Below are positions 31,475 through 40,600 of a DNA stretch of 54,361 nt, one piece after another. The stretch covers positions 1-54,361 of the forward strand of contig JASHPV010000183.1 of NCBI GenBank assembly GCA_030037875.1, given 5' to 3'. Source of the DNA: Thermoplasmata archaeon. GTDB lineage: Archaea; Thermoplasmatota; Thermoplasmata; Lutacidiplasmatales; UBA184. The notes under the pieces are model-generated. The model was given only the letters and a program-made list of their open reading frames with translations, made no database searches and was not told the origin of the DNA. How positions within the stretch are numbered: position 1 is the first letter of the stretch; every line of letters starts with the position of its first letter. The position numbers and the translations under genes are program-made.

Positions 31475-32014
31475 CTATCTTCGGATGCGGGAGCGGTGCG
31501 GCGTTCCGGAAGACGGGCTCAGCGCGAGCCCCATGCGACGCGCTAGTCGCCGGTGCTCGGCAGGACTGATCCATTGGACCTTGAGGTAGTCGACCAGCTC
31601 CTGGTCCGACATGCCGATCCGCTTACCTTCCTTCACAGTAAACCGGTACGCCTCGATCTCCGAGGGGGCATCCACGTAGCTGAGCTTGGGGTAGAACAGC
31701 GGCTTGTGATGCCGGAACTGATTCACGTGGCATAGCTCGTGAATGATGTCGAGGTACACGTCGCGGATGCTTCCCTCCTTGAGGTATCGATTGCTGATGA
31801 TCAAGTGGCCGTCGACGTCGCTCGTACCCATGTACCCGAACCGGGCAGAGAAGAATTCCACCTTCTGGCGACGCAGGACTTTCACCGTCTGCTTTCCAAA
31901 AAGGCCCCGGATAGCGGCCACGTCGCCGAAGCCCCGAAAGAACCGCTCAAAAGGGTACAGCTTGGTCGGCGCGTCACGCTGGATCCGCACGTGATACTTC
32001 GAATCGATCGTCAT
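31475..32014 (-). CDS. Predicted zinc metallopeptidase (HExxH)
   Basis: A 179-residue protein with LDIIHELCHVNQFRHH near residue 90, an HExxH zinc site. DAPSEIEAYRFTVKEG about 25 residues later supplies a plausible third ligand glutamate, as in gluzincin-type enzymes. The N-terminal half (ERFFRGFGDVAAIRGLFG, ARFGYMGTSDVDGHLIISN) has no family I know. No signal peptide, so probably cytoplasmic. The start ATG at 32014 is followed by a short strand MTIDSKYHVRIQ. Substrate unknown. Confidence 0.7.
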   Translation of the reverse strand: MTIDSKYHVRIQRDAPTKLYPFERFFRGFGDVAAIRGLFGKQTVKVLRRQKVEFFSARFGYMGTSDVDGHLIISNRYLKEGSIRDVYLDIIHELCHVNQFRHHKPLFYPKLSYVDAPSEIEAYRFTVKEGKRIGMSDQELVDYLKVQWISPAEHRRLARRMGLALSPSSGTPHRSRIRR

Positions 32015-32139
32015 GACTTTTGACGGCTCGAAAGTTGACAGACCGACGTGCGGAAAGAGCCTTCGACCCTTTCGGCAAGGGTCGGGCGGATCGTCTGGAC
32101 CCCGGAGGAGACGTAAGGTCCCTGGAGCCCGGGCGACTC

Positions 32140-32541
32140 TCAGCCCGGGTCCAAGGCCCGACGCGGAGGAAGGAGTGTCACCCGAATTCCGTCAGTAACG
32201 AATGCGAGCATAACGACCAGAGGTAACAGAGGGAGTCCTCCGAGGACACCCGACAACGCACCGGTCGCGAGGCTTGCCCCCGTTGCCGCTGCGGCCGCGA
32301 GCGCGACCAACGCGCCGGCAACGCGCCACATCGGGCGACTGTCGTGCGAACGCGACCGTATCGAGACGCCCAATGCAGCGACCAGCAGAACCGCAAGAAC
32401 CAGTCCTGCAACTTCGTGGAGTACGAATCCATTTCCCACGCGAGCCACGATCGCCGCGATGAAACTGATCCCGGTGGCCAGCGCAATCGTGAGCAGAATC
32501 AACAATGTCCGGCGCTTACTGGATTTCAGAAAGTCGACCAA
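32140..32541 (-). CDS. Small four-helix membrane protein
   Basis: A 133-residue hydrophobic protein. Four predicted membrane segments: LLILLTIALATGISFIAAIV, VLHEVAGLVLAVLLVAALGV, VAGALVALAAAAATGASLA, and LPLLPLVVMLAFVTDGI. Short basic loops (SSKRR, RSRSHDSR) separate them. The start is TTG, about 19 nt from the centre of a TATA-like GGTTAATCGC. No homologue recognised; it stands alone between the metallopeptidase and PPK2. Confidence 0.6.
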   Translation of the reverse strand: MVDFLKSSKRRTLLILLTIALATGISFIAAIVARVGNGFVLHEVAGLVLAVLLVAALGVSIRSRSHDSRPMWRVAGALVALAAAAATGASLATGALSGVLGGLPLLPLVVMLAFVTDGIRVTLLPPRRALDPG

Positions 32542-32860
32542 CCCCTGGGGGTGCGATTAACCTTGGCCCGGTCGGATCCGACATTCGTTCGGCCACCGTC
32601 GTCCCAGTTCGGTTGAGCGGCGGCGTGCGCCGGCATTATGTTCCGCAGAGGCAGTCCTCTTGTTATCCGATGGAATCATCGAGGGCTTGTCTCTTATCCT
32701 CCGATGGCGCCCTCTCCGTTGTATCGGAGCTACACCCGATGCGGCCGGGCCGCTCTGGCCGATTCAAGACACTGCCCCTACTGTGCGGACGCTTTAACCT
32801 GACCTTCCCTGTTTCCTTCAGTATCGTCAGATCCGAGTGTAGACAGGTTTCGAGGGTTCT
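32542..32860. other. Intergenic region upstream of ppk2
   Basis: About 320 nt without a credible gene on either strand. CTTTAACC near 32790 may be a TATA box for ppk2 with a leader of roughly 45 nt. No repeat, hairpin or RNA gene was recognised. Confidence 0.5.
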
Positions 32861-33664
32861 GTGAAGGCGTACAAGGTCCGGCCCGGCCAGCCCGCGCAAA
32901 TTGACCGGGCGGATCCGGCGGACACCTCCGGATTTGACGGGGACAAGGACGCAGGTCTCCGCCGACTGGAAAAATTGACGGTCCGATTGGAGGAGCTTCA
33001 GGAACTCCTCTATGCGGACCACCAGCAGGCGCTCTTGATCGTTCTTCAGGGGATGGACTCGGCAGGAAAGGACGGTACCATCCGCCGCGTCTTCTCCGGT
33101 GTCAACCCCGAGGGGGTACGCGTCGCGTCGTTCAAGCTCCCATCGACGCTCGAAAGCGAGCACGATTTTCTGTGGAGGATCCACCAACAGGTCCCGGCCC
33201 AGGGGGAGATCGTACTGTTCAACCGTAGCCATTACGAGGATGTGCTGATCACCCGGGTCCACGGGCTCATTCCAAAAAGCACGTGGGAGCGCCGGTACCG
33301 CGAGATCAACGAGTTCGAGCGCACGTTGACCGAAGAGGGCACGACATTTCTGAAGTTCTTCCTCCATATCAGCCGGGGCGAACAGAAACGTCGGTTGAAG
33401 GAGCGGCTCGACGACCCGACTAAGCACTGGAAGTTTCGCGAGTCCGACGTTCAGGAACGCCGGTTGTGGCCCGCCTACATGGAAGCGTACGAGGAAGCGC
33501 TCACGAAGACGAGCACGACGTGGGCGCCTTGGTACATCATTCCCTCGGACCGAAAGTGGCTCCGAGACCTGCTGGTCTCCGAGGAGATCGTTCGGACGCT
33601 CGAGGGATTCCGGATGCACTACCCGCCGCTTCCTCCCGAACTACGGGCCGCGCGAGTTCGATAA
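32861..33664 (+). CDS. ppk2: Polyphosphate kinase 2 family protein
   Basis: Transfers phosphate between polyphosphate and nucleotides. The P-loop is IVLQGMDSAGKDGTIRRVFS near residue 60, Walker B EIVLFNRSHYEDV near 117, and the lid QKRRLKERLDDPTKHWKF near 178. The 267-residue single-domain form is typical of PPK2 class III enzymes (polyphosphate:AMP/ADP phosphotransferases), though the class cannot be fixed by eye. The start is GTG. The MFS gene follows after 3 nt, so the two are likely co-transcribed. Confidence 0.92.
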   Translation: MKAYKVRPGQPAQIDRADPADTSGFDGDKDAGLRRLEKLTVRLEELQELLYADHQQALLIVLQGMDSAGKDGTIRRVFSGVNPEGVRVASFKLPSTLESEHDFLWRIHQQVPAQGEIVLFNRSHYEDVLITRVHGLIPKSTWERRYREINEFERTLTEEGTTFLKFFLHISRGEQKRRLKERLDDPTKHWKFRESDVQERRLWPAYMEAYEEALTKTSTTWAPWYIIPSDRKWLRDLLVSEEIVRTLEGFRMHYPPLPPELRAARVR

Positions 33665-33667
33665 GGA

Positions 33668-34933
33668 ATGGTCTCGCAATTCGACCGACCCCCATCCGGG
33701 TTGTCCGTGTGGATGATCCGCGGTCCGCGCGGAGCCTTTCGCTGGACAGCCTACGTTCTGGCCGTCACCTCGTTCGCGGCGGCCGTCCCGTCGCCCCTCT
33801 ACCCCGTGTACGAACACCAGTTCGAGTTTACCGCGGGCGTGCTGGGGCTGGTGTTCGCCGCCTACACGCCGGGGGTGCTGCTGATGCTTTTCTTGGTGGC
33901 TCCCCAGGCCGAACGGCGGGGCCGAAGGAGGATGCTGGCCATCGGGATGATGCTGACGGCGCTCGGGGCACTCGTCTTCGCCCTGGCGCCGGGCGTCACG
34001 TGGCTCGCAATGGCGAGATTCATTTCCGGGCTAGCCGTGGGCGCCACAACGAGCGTCGCCACGGCGGCCATGAGCGACCTCGAACCTAATCGGGACGCGC
34101 ATCACGTTGCCCGAGTGGCCGTTGCGGCGAACTTCGGAGGTTTTGCGATTGGAGTGGCGCTCAGTGGGCTGACGGTACAGTTCGGCCCCTGGCCGACTCA
34201 CCTCGTGTACTTCCTGCCCGTCGCGGCGAGTGTCCTCGGACTCCTCGCGGTCTCTGTGACGCCGGAAACAGCTCCGGACATCGGTGTGAAACTGCCGTAC
34301 CGCATCCAAGGCGTCTCGGTGCCGCCGCAGATTCTGCGTCCGTTCTGGGTCGCGACCGGGGGCATCGCGGCCTGCTACTCGATCTACGGCTTCTTCGCCG
34401 CTCTTGTACCCTCGTACGTGCGAACCGTGCTGATGGATCCACACGCTTCGGCGGTCGGGCTGGTCGTGGCGTCGATGTTCGGCATGGCCGCCATCACGCA
34501 GCTGGCCACGGCTCAAATCCGGGACCGACGCGCGCTCTTGGTCGGATTTCCCCTCATGATCTTCACCCTGGTCGGCCTAGTCCTGATCCTTCCGTACGCC
34601 TCGTGGACCTTCATCTTCCCCGTTTCCGCCGGGCTGGGGATCGCCGTGGGCCTGACCTTCATGGGCAGCGTTACGCTCGTCGACCGGGTGGCACCGGATG
34701 CGGCGCGCGGGGAAACCCTCGCCGGATTTTACTCTGCCGGATACATGGCGCTCGCGGTACCCACGATTGGTATTGCCGAGGTATCGGAGCGTGTCGGGCT
34801 CGCGGATGCGGGGATTCTGTTCGGGTCCGTTTTGGCCTTGGTCGTCTGCCTGATGTACGTGGCGATACTTCGCACCCCCACCCCGCCCGGCGGCGGCGGT
34901 CGGCGGCGGAACGACCCAACCGGCCCCGCGTGA
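33668..34933 (+). CDS. Major facilitator superfamily transporter
   Basis: A 421-residue membrane protein with about 12 hydrophobic helices. The loop 2-3 signature is recognisable as VAPQAERRGRRRMLAIGMML, and helix 4 contains ARFISGLAVGATTSVATAAM, a typical MFS motif. A central cytoplasmic loop (VTPETAPDIGVKLPYRIQG) separates the two six-helix halves. It resembles drug/solute efflux carriers; substrate unknown. It is 3 nt behind ppk2. Confidence 0.87.
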   Translation: MVSQFDRPPSGLSVWMIRGPRGAFRWTAYVLAVTSFAAAVPSPLYPVYEHQFEFTAGVLGLVFAAYTPGVLLMLFLVAPQAERRGRRRMLAIGMMLTALGALVFALAPGVTWLAMARFISGLAVGATTSVATAAMSDLEPNRDAHHVARVAVAANFGGFAIGVALSGLTVQFGPWPTHLVYFLPVAASVLGLLAVSVTPETAPDIGVKLPYRIQGVSVPPQILRPFWVATGGIAACYSIYGFFAALVPSYVRTVLMDPHASAVGLVVASMFGMAAITQLATAQIRDRRALLVGFPLMIFTLVGLVLILPYASWTFIFPVSAGLGIAVGLTFMGSVTLVDRVAPDAARGETLAGFYSAGYMALAVPTIGIAEVSERVGLADAGILFGSVLALVVCLMYVAILRTPTPPGGGGRRRNDPTGPA

Positions 34934-34976
34934 ACTTCAGCCGGCGTCGCGGTTCCTCAGGCGGTCTTAAGCTCGG

Positions 34977-34985
34977 CTTTTTAGG
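34977..34985 (+). promoter_or_regulatory. TATA box of the cyclic-DPG synthetase-like gene
   Basis: CTTTTTAGG lies about 28 nt before the ATG at 35010 and supports that start over the in-frame TTG at 34992, which would lie upstream of transcription. Confidence 0.5.
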
Positions 34986-35009
34986 GTCCCGTTGCCCCTT
35001 CGCGGCGGT

Positions 35010-36365
35010 ATGGCGAGAAAGCGAGTCGTTGTCATGGGCGCAGCGGGCCGAGATTTTCACAATTTCAACGTCCTCTACCGGGGCCATCCGGAGTATGAGG
35101 TGGTCGCCTTCACCGCAACGCAGATTCCGAACATCGCCGGGCGAATCTATCCGGCGGTGCTCGCGGGTCCCGAGTACCCGAACGGGATCCCTATTCTCCC
35201 GGAAGAGGAACTTCCGGACCTCGTCCGGAAGCAGAGCGTAGACCTGGTGCTCCTGGCCTACTCGGACCTGCCCGAAGTCGAGGTCATGCACAAGGGCTCG
35301 ATCGCTCTCGCCGCCGGCGCCAGCTTCCTTCTCGCGGGCCCTAAGGAAACAATGCTGAGGTCGACCAAGCCGGTACTGAGCGTCTGCGCGGTCCGCACAG
35401 GGGCTGGCAAGAGCCCGCTGACTCGTTTCGTCTCCCGGTACCTGCGCTCGCGCGGATTCCGGGTGGCGATCGTACGTCACCCGATGCCGTACGGCGATCT
35501 AGCCGCGCAAGCCGTCCAACGCTTCGCGAAGCTCGAGGATCTCGACACCGCTCACTGTACCATCGAGGAACGAGAGGAGTACGAACCCCACCTCCGAGAT
35601 GGGGCGGTCGTGTTCGCCGGTGTCGATTATGAGGCAATCCTGCGACGCGCTGAGCCGGAAGCCGACGTCATCCTCTGGGACGGCGGTAACAACGATTTTT
35701 CGTTTTACCGGCCCGATCTCCAGATCGTTGTAGCGGACCCCCACCGGCCCGGTCACGAGCTTTCGTACTACCCCGGGGAGGTAAATTTCAGAATGGCGGA
35801 TGTGATTGTCGTCAGCAAGACCGACTCGGCGCTCCCTCAGAACGTGGCTTCCATTGAGGCCAACGCCGCCCGGGTCAATCCCCAGGCCGAGGTCGTTCGC
35901 GGTGCCCTGGAGTTGACCGCCGATCAACCGGAACGGCTTCGAGGCCGACGCGTACTGGTGATCGAGGACGGGCCCACCATCACCCACGGCGGCATGGCCT
36001 ACGGCGCCGGCACCTTACTGGCGCGGGCCCAGGGTGCTGTCATCGTCGATGCCCAGCCGTTCGCGGTCGGGAGCATTGCCCGCGTGTACGAGCAGTACCC
36101 ACACCTCAAGAGCATCCTTCCTGCGATGGGGTACAGTGCGGAACAGGTCCGGGAACTGGAGGAAACGATTCGACGGTCCGATGCGGAGTTCGTTGTGGAC
36201 GGGAGTCCCGTCAACTTGAGCCACCTGGTCCACGTCGACGTCCCACTGGTGAATGTGACATACCTGTACGAGGACCTGGACGGCCGGATGGCTAGGGTGC
36301 TGGAGCGGTTCGCCCTGCAGTACCTCACGTCCGCCCGTCCAGGGTCGGCCCGGACCGCCGGGTAG
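35010..36365 (+). CDS. Cyclic 2,3-diphosphoglycerate synthetase-like protein
   Basis: A 451-residue P-loop protein like cyclic 2,3-DPG synthetase, which makes an intramolecular phosphoanhydride solute in methanogens. Landmarks: VVVMGAAGRDFHNFNVLYRG at the N-terminus, VVAFTATQIPNIAGR, YPAVLAGPEYPNGIPI, the nucleotide-binding SVCAVRTGAGKSPLTRFVSR, and VILWDGGNNDFSFYRPDL. The central and C-terminal halves (FRMADVIVVSKTD, VLVIEDGPTITHGGMAYGAG) also match. Family members are widespread and often only called GTPases, so cDPG synthesis here is likely but not certain. Leaderless start at 35010. Confidence 0.82.
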   Translation: MARKRVVVMGAAGRDFHNFNVLYRGHPEYEVVAFTATQIPNIAGRIYPAVLAGPEYPNGIPILPEEELPDLVRKQSVDLVLLAYSDLPEVEVMHKGSIALAAGASFLLAGPKETMLRSTKPVLSVCAVRTGAGKSPLTRFVSRYLRSRGFRVAIVRHPMPYGDLAAQAVQRFAKLEDLDTAHCTIEEREEYEPHLRDGAVVFAGVDYEAILRRAEPEADVILWDGGNNDFSFYRPDLQIVVADPHRPGHELSYYPGEVNFRMADVIVVSKTDSALPQNVASIEANAARVNPQAEVVRGALELTADQPERLRGRRVLVIEDGPTITHGGMAYGAGTLLARAQGAVIVDAQPFAVGSIARVYEQYPHLKSILPAMGYSAEQVRELEETIRRSDAEFVVDGSPVNLSHLVHVDVPLVNVTYLYEDLDGRMARVLERFALQYLTSARPGSARTAG

Positions 36366-36492
36366 AACGACGGCAAGGTTGGACGGCCCAATCTGCGCCC
36401 TGTGTTCGAGCCTCGGTCTCGGTAAGGAACCGCGGATGCAATGCGAGGCCCGATACGAACGTTAGAATAGGGGACCGCAAGTCCCCCTCGGG

Positions 36493-37014
36493 ATGAGATT
36501 CTCCCACTTGATCCCCATACTCATCGGAGTGGCAATCCTCCTCTTCGGAATCTATCTGGTCTCGACCAACGGGTATCTCGACGGAAAGTACCTTCCGAGC
36601 TTCATCGGGATTCAGCCGTGCAGCTCCGGTTCGCCGAGCTCGCCGCTCAACGGCACTGGGTGCACGGGGTTCGGGGCCTTCGAAGGCTTCGGCGTCGGCA
36701 CGATCGTGTGCATCTCTGGACTCGGGATCATAGGGGGTTCTCTCCGTCGAGGATTCTCGTCATCGGCCGCTGGCTCGACCGCTCTGACCCCTGAAGCCCT
36801 CTCCGCGCTCGTCCAGGGCCAAAGTCGGTTGCAGGCGGCTCCGGGGGCAATTGCTCCGGGTCCGCGATTGGGGACGGTTTACTGTTCCACTTGTGGTGCG
36901 GCCAATCCTTCGGAGGCCAAGTTTTGCCACCAATGCGCGACCGCGATGCCGGGCGCTGCCCCACTGGCCCAGCCTGCCGCACCGCCCTCCGTTCCTCCCG
37001 GGGCGGGGGGCTAA
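36493..37014 (+). CDS. Membrane protein with C-terminal zinc ribbon
   Basis: A 173-residue protein. Two membrane helices (LIPILIGVAILLFGIYLVS at residues 6-24 and GVGTIVCISGLGIIGGSL near 67-84) flank an extracytoplasmic loop with two cysteines (QPCSSGSP, GTGCTGFG). The cytoplasmic tail ends in a zinc ribbon, VYCSTCGAANPSEAKFCHQC, and a Pro/Ala-rich end. The topology recalls the larger membrane/zinc-finger protein at 6578-8116. The start is leaderless behind AGAATAGG about 25 nt upstream. Function unknown. Confidence 0.7.
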   Translation: MRFSHLIPILIGVAILLFGIYLVSTNGYLDGKYLPSFIGIQPCSSGSPSSPLNGTGCTGFGAFEGFGVGTIVCISGLGIIGGSLRRGFSSSAAGSTALTPEALSALVQGQSRLQAAPGAIAPGPRLGTVYCSTCGAANPSEAKFCHQCATAMPGAAPLAQPAAPPSVPPGAGG

Positions 37015-37070
37015 CCGGCCGCTCGACCCTTGGCGCTAAATTTCCGCGCGTATCCGAAGGGGACGATTCC

Positions 37071-37607
37071 ATGGGACTTTCTCTATCGGAGATCACGTTC
37101 ATCCTCAGTGCCATCAGCTCGACGGCGGTCATCGCGGGCGCGTTTTTCATCGTCTTTCAGTTGCGCCAGAACGCGAAGCTGATCGAGGCCACTCTGGCCC
37201 AGAATCGGAACGATGCGGCGTTCAACATCCTGGACCGGCTGACGCAAGAGGGGACCGGGCGTCGCCGGAAACAGCTCCGCGACGTCTCCACGCGACATGT
37301 CAAGGAGGGCTGGGACGGATTCATCGGGAGCCTCGAGGCGTACGAGGTGAGCGGTTTCGCGTACCAGTACGAATTGATCGGCCAGTTCGTCCGCGAGGGT
37401 ATCGTCGACCTCGACCTCGTCACTCACATGCTGAGCTACCTGATCGTCTCGGACTGGCTTCAGTTCCGGCCGATCGCGGACTATCTCAACATCCAGTTCG
37501 GAACGAAGGTCAGCCCGTGGATCCATTTCCAGTGGCTCGCGGAAAAGTGCCGGCAGCATTTGGACTCCCCTGCCCACGACGCCGAGGCGCCCATCATCGG
37601 CACCTGA
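37071..37607 (+). CDS. DUF4760-like single-pass membrane protein
   Basis: A 178-residue protein beginning MGLSLSEITFILSAISSTAV, an N-terminal membrane helix, then FQLRQNAKLIEATLAQNRND, a pattern seen in DUF4760 proteins. The rest is helical (WDGFIGSLEAYEVSGFAYQY, MLSYLIVSDWLQFRPIADYL). The open frame extends back to 36891 but overlaps the zinc-ribbon gene and is not protein-like there. The ATG at 37071 follows GAAGGGGA and a TAAATTT about 28 nt upstream. It ends 30 nt from the convergent IleRS-like gene. Confidence 0.6.
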   Translation: MGLSLSEITFILSAISSTAVIAGAFFIVFQLRQNAKLIEATLAQNRNDAAFNILDRLTQEGTGRRRKQLRDVSTRHVKEGWDGFIGSLEAYEVSGFAYQYELIGQFVREGIVDLDLVTHMLSYLIVSDWLQFRPIADYLNIQFGTKVSPWIHFQWLAEKCRQHLDSPAHDAEAPIIGT

Positions 37608-37636
37608 GCGCCCGGAGGCGCGGCGTTCGGTCCGGC

Positions 37637-40600
37637 TCAAGTGGGAGCGACGGGGAAGGCGACCTTCAACATCTCAACCTCTCCCGGGGTCAAAAGTCGA
37701 GGGTTGACCGGCACCCACACCGCGGTCCCGGAGGCCTGGGCTCGCACGTGCAGCTCCCGGAGCAGTTTCAACACGGGCGCCAGCGTGTTGACCGTGACGA
37801 GGTACTCGAAGCCTTCGAGCAGCACCGCACTGACGTGGCCCTCTCCCAGCGCACTAACGAAGAGCGTCTCGAGCGCCGCGACGTCGCTTGGCCGCACCGA
37901 GTTCTGACGCCCGACATTGGAGAGCCAGATCACGGTGATGTCCCGAGTTCCGATGCGCCGGCGGAGCCGGTCCGGAAACTCTCGCGTGACGCAAAGACCC
38001 CGGCGGCCGACCGACACGGCATCGAGGAATCGGCTCCAGGCCGCGTCCGTGGTGTCCTCGACGAGGAGTTCGATGCCTTGATGGAGCAAGGACGTCGGCG
38101 CAGGTGCCGCTTCGGCCACGTCCGCGGACACGGGCGGTTTCCACGGGGGAAGCGGAACGGCTTCGGGTCGGGGAGCCGGCGGAGCCACTGCGCGGATCAC
38201 GGGAGGGGTCGCTGCGGGACCCGCGCGCGGGAGGGCGGGAGTGGAGACACTCGGCAGAGTCGGGACCGAGGCACTGGGAGACGCCGAGGAGATCGGTTCG
38301 GGCACCGTCGGTTCTGGGAGAGACTCCGGGGGCGCAGCCTCCGGTTCGGGAGCGGGCTCCGGCTCGGGAGGCTCAACGCGCGGGGGAGGCCAGACCCAGA
38401 TACGGTCCGGGACCGCTCCTCCGAAGTGGCGGACCACCTCCCGGGCGAGATACGGTCCGAATCCGGGCACGGTGACCAGCTTCTCGTACGGCGCGTGGGA
38501 AAGGGACTCGAAATCTGTGAATCCCGCGTCCCAGGCGGCGGCGAGCTTGGTGACACCCAAGTAGGGTGCGCCGACGGCCTGGTCGAGTTGCTCCAGCGTA
38601 CCGTGGAGGGTCGTCTCCCGGTTCCGTACCTCCTCACTCAAGAAATCCGGACCCTCGGACTCCACCGGTTCGAAGCGTACGGCCTGGCGCCCCCGTCGGC
38701 CAAGATGCCGGGAAACGCGGGCCTTGCGCCGTCCCACCGGTCGTGGGAGGCCCGGTACCCAGATCCGCCATCGCGTGCCGACCGCGGTCCGGCCATTCGT
38801 GGTCTCTCCAGGGATGAACCGCGTCCCGCTCGACACCGCCTCAAAGCGAGGTACGCGAAGAGACTGTGCAATCGCCACGGCATGGCTTCGGAGCTCCTCC
38901 TCGAGCGCCGGAGGCGCCTCGACCCAAACCTCCGTGATGTTCGAACCCGCCGGCGCGGAGGTCAGTCGTCGACGCGCCGAACGCACTACGCGGTACGCGT
39001 CGGGACCTAGCCCTAACATTAGGTCGAGCGCGGCGGAGCTGGTTCCTTGGGGGAGCTTGAGATACAGCTCTCCCTGGGGCGCCGGCAGCACCATCATCCC
39101 GGGAGGGAGCGCGTCGATCAGTTCGACCATCGACGGGAGCAGCTGTACGGGGCTCGCGCCGAGCACAACGCTGAGCGTCTGATTCCGCAGCGCCTCCTTG
39201 ACCCTCTTCCCGGGCATCTGAGAGACCAACGTGGCGATCCGCCCGGCGCTCGCCCGATAGACGCGCTGGAGCTCGGCCAGGTTCGGTTCGACGCGGATCT
39301 GGCGGCCTTCCCACGGGCGGGCCGGTGAGGCGATCTCGATGCTCTCGGTTGGAAGCACGCGCGTGAGAACGGGCAGCAGGGCCTGGAGTTCCGCGGCGAC
39401 CGCCTCGTCGCGCGCATTGACCACGACGCTGGCCCACCGAATCGAACGCGGCAACGACAGCCGGTGACGGGCCCGCTCGACGGCCAGGGCGATCGGAACG
39501 AGTCGGTCCAGCAGCTTCTCGGAGGCCGGATCGACGAGACTCTGTCGGACCGGGGCAAGCGGCGCCTCGAACAGGCTCCGGGCGTCGTCCCGAAGGGAAC
39601 GGTCGATGGCCTCCATGGTGAAGGGAGCGAAGGGGGCCCACAGCTGTGCGAGCCCAGACACCACGTAGACCAGCACTCGTTCAGCGGCCGTTTTGCCGGG
39701 GCTTTGAGCGGCCTCATCGAGGCGGCTTCGAGCGATCAGCAGGTACTGCTCCCGGAGGTCGTGGTCGGCGAACCGGGTGATGCGGTCGAGCGTTTGGGGG
39801 AACCGCCCCGCGGCCAATCCCGCCAGCGCGTCGGCCCGAAACCGTTCGAAGCGGGACACGAAGGCCCGGTCCTCTTCGGGCAACGAATCTCGGACCCGGG
39901 CGAGGGACTGGTCCCCGAGCGGAAGGCCGTCCCGAGCGAGGCTTCCGGAGAGCTGGTACGCCACTCGCCAAAATCTCCGTAGGTGCCGCACATCCTCGGC
40001 CACTACGGACGCGAGGGGGGAGGCAGCCCGGCGTCGGGTGGCCATCCGAACGAGAGCGCAGCGGACCGCGTCGACGGGAGCGGCCGGGTCCACGCGAGCC
40101 GAGGCCTCGTCCACGGAACCGGTCGGCACGAGGATGAGGCGAGTGTCGGCCGGACGCGCGGACGCCGCGAACTGGCCGACGAGGTGGGTCAACAGCAGTG
40201 GCCCCCTCCGCTGTTCGGGCAATAGCAGTCCGACCCCATTGTCCGTGGGAAATGGGTTCATGCGGGCCCATCGGTAGAGCGCCTCATTGAACACCGGAAG
40301 CAGACGCCGCCGTACTTCGACTCGAACGCCTCCACAGGAGCATTTGGGACCCGTCCCCGCCGGTGCGAGCCGTGAGCAGCTTCCACACTCTTGGAGGGCC
40401 GGGTACGCGGGGTCCTCGGTGGTCCGTGCGTCGGTCGCCGGCCAAGGCACCACCTCCGACGCCAAGGGTAGCGCCTCCCCGGGCAGAAGCTGCTTGAAAA
40501 GGTACAACGTTTCGGCGTCGATCCGGTCCGGTTCCAGCCTCCACGCCCGGCCGGGCCTCCAGAAGAGACCGGTCCCGCAGTCCCCGCACCGCGGAACTCC

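Noticed and set aside
36891..37070. N-terminal extension of the DUF4760-like protein
   Set aside because: It overlaps the zinc-ribbon membrane gene out of frame, is Arg/Gly/Pro-rich, and a proper ATG with upstream signals exists at 37071.
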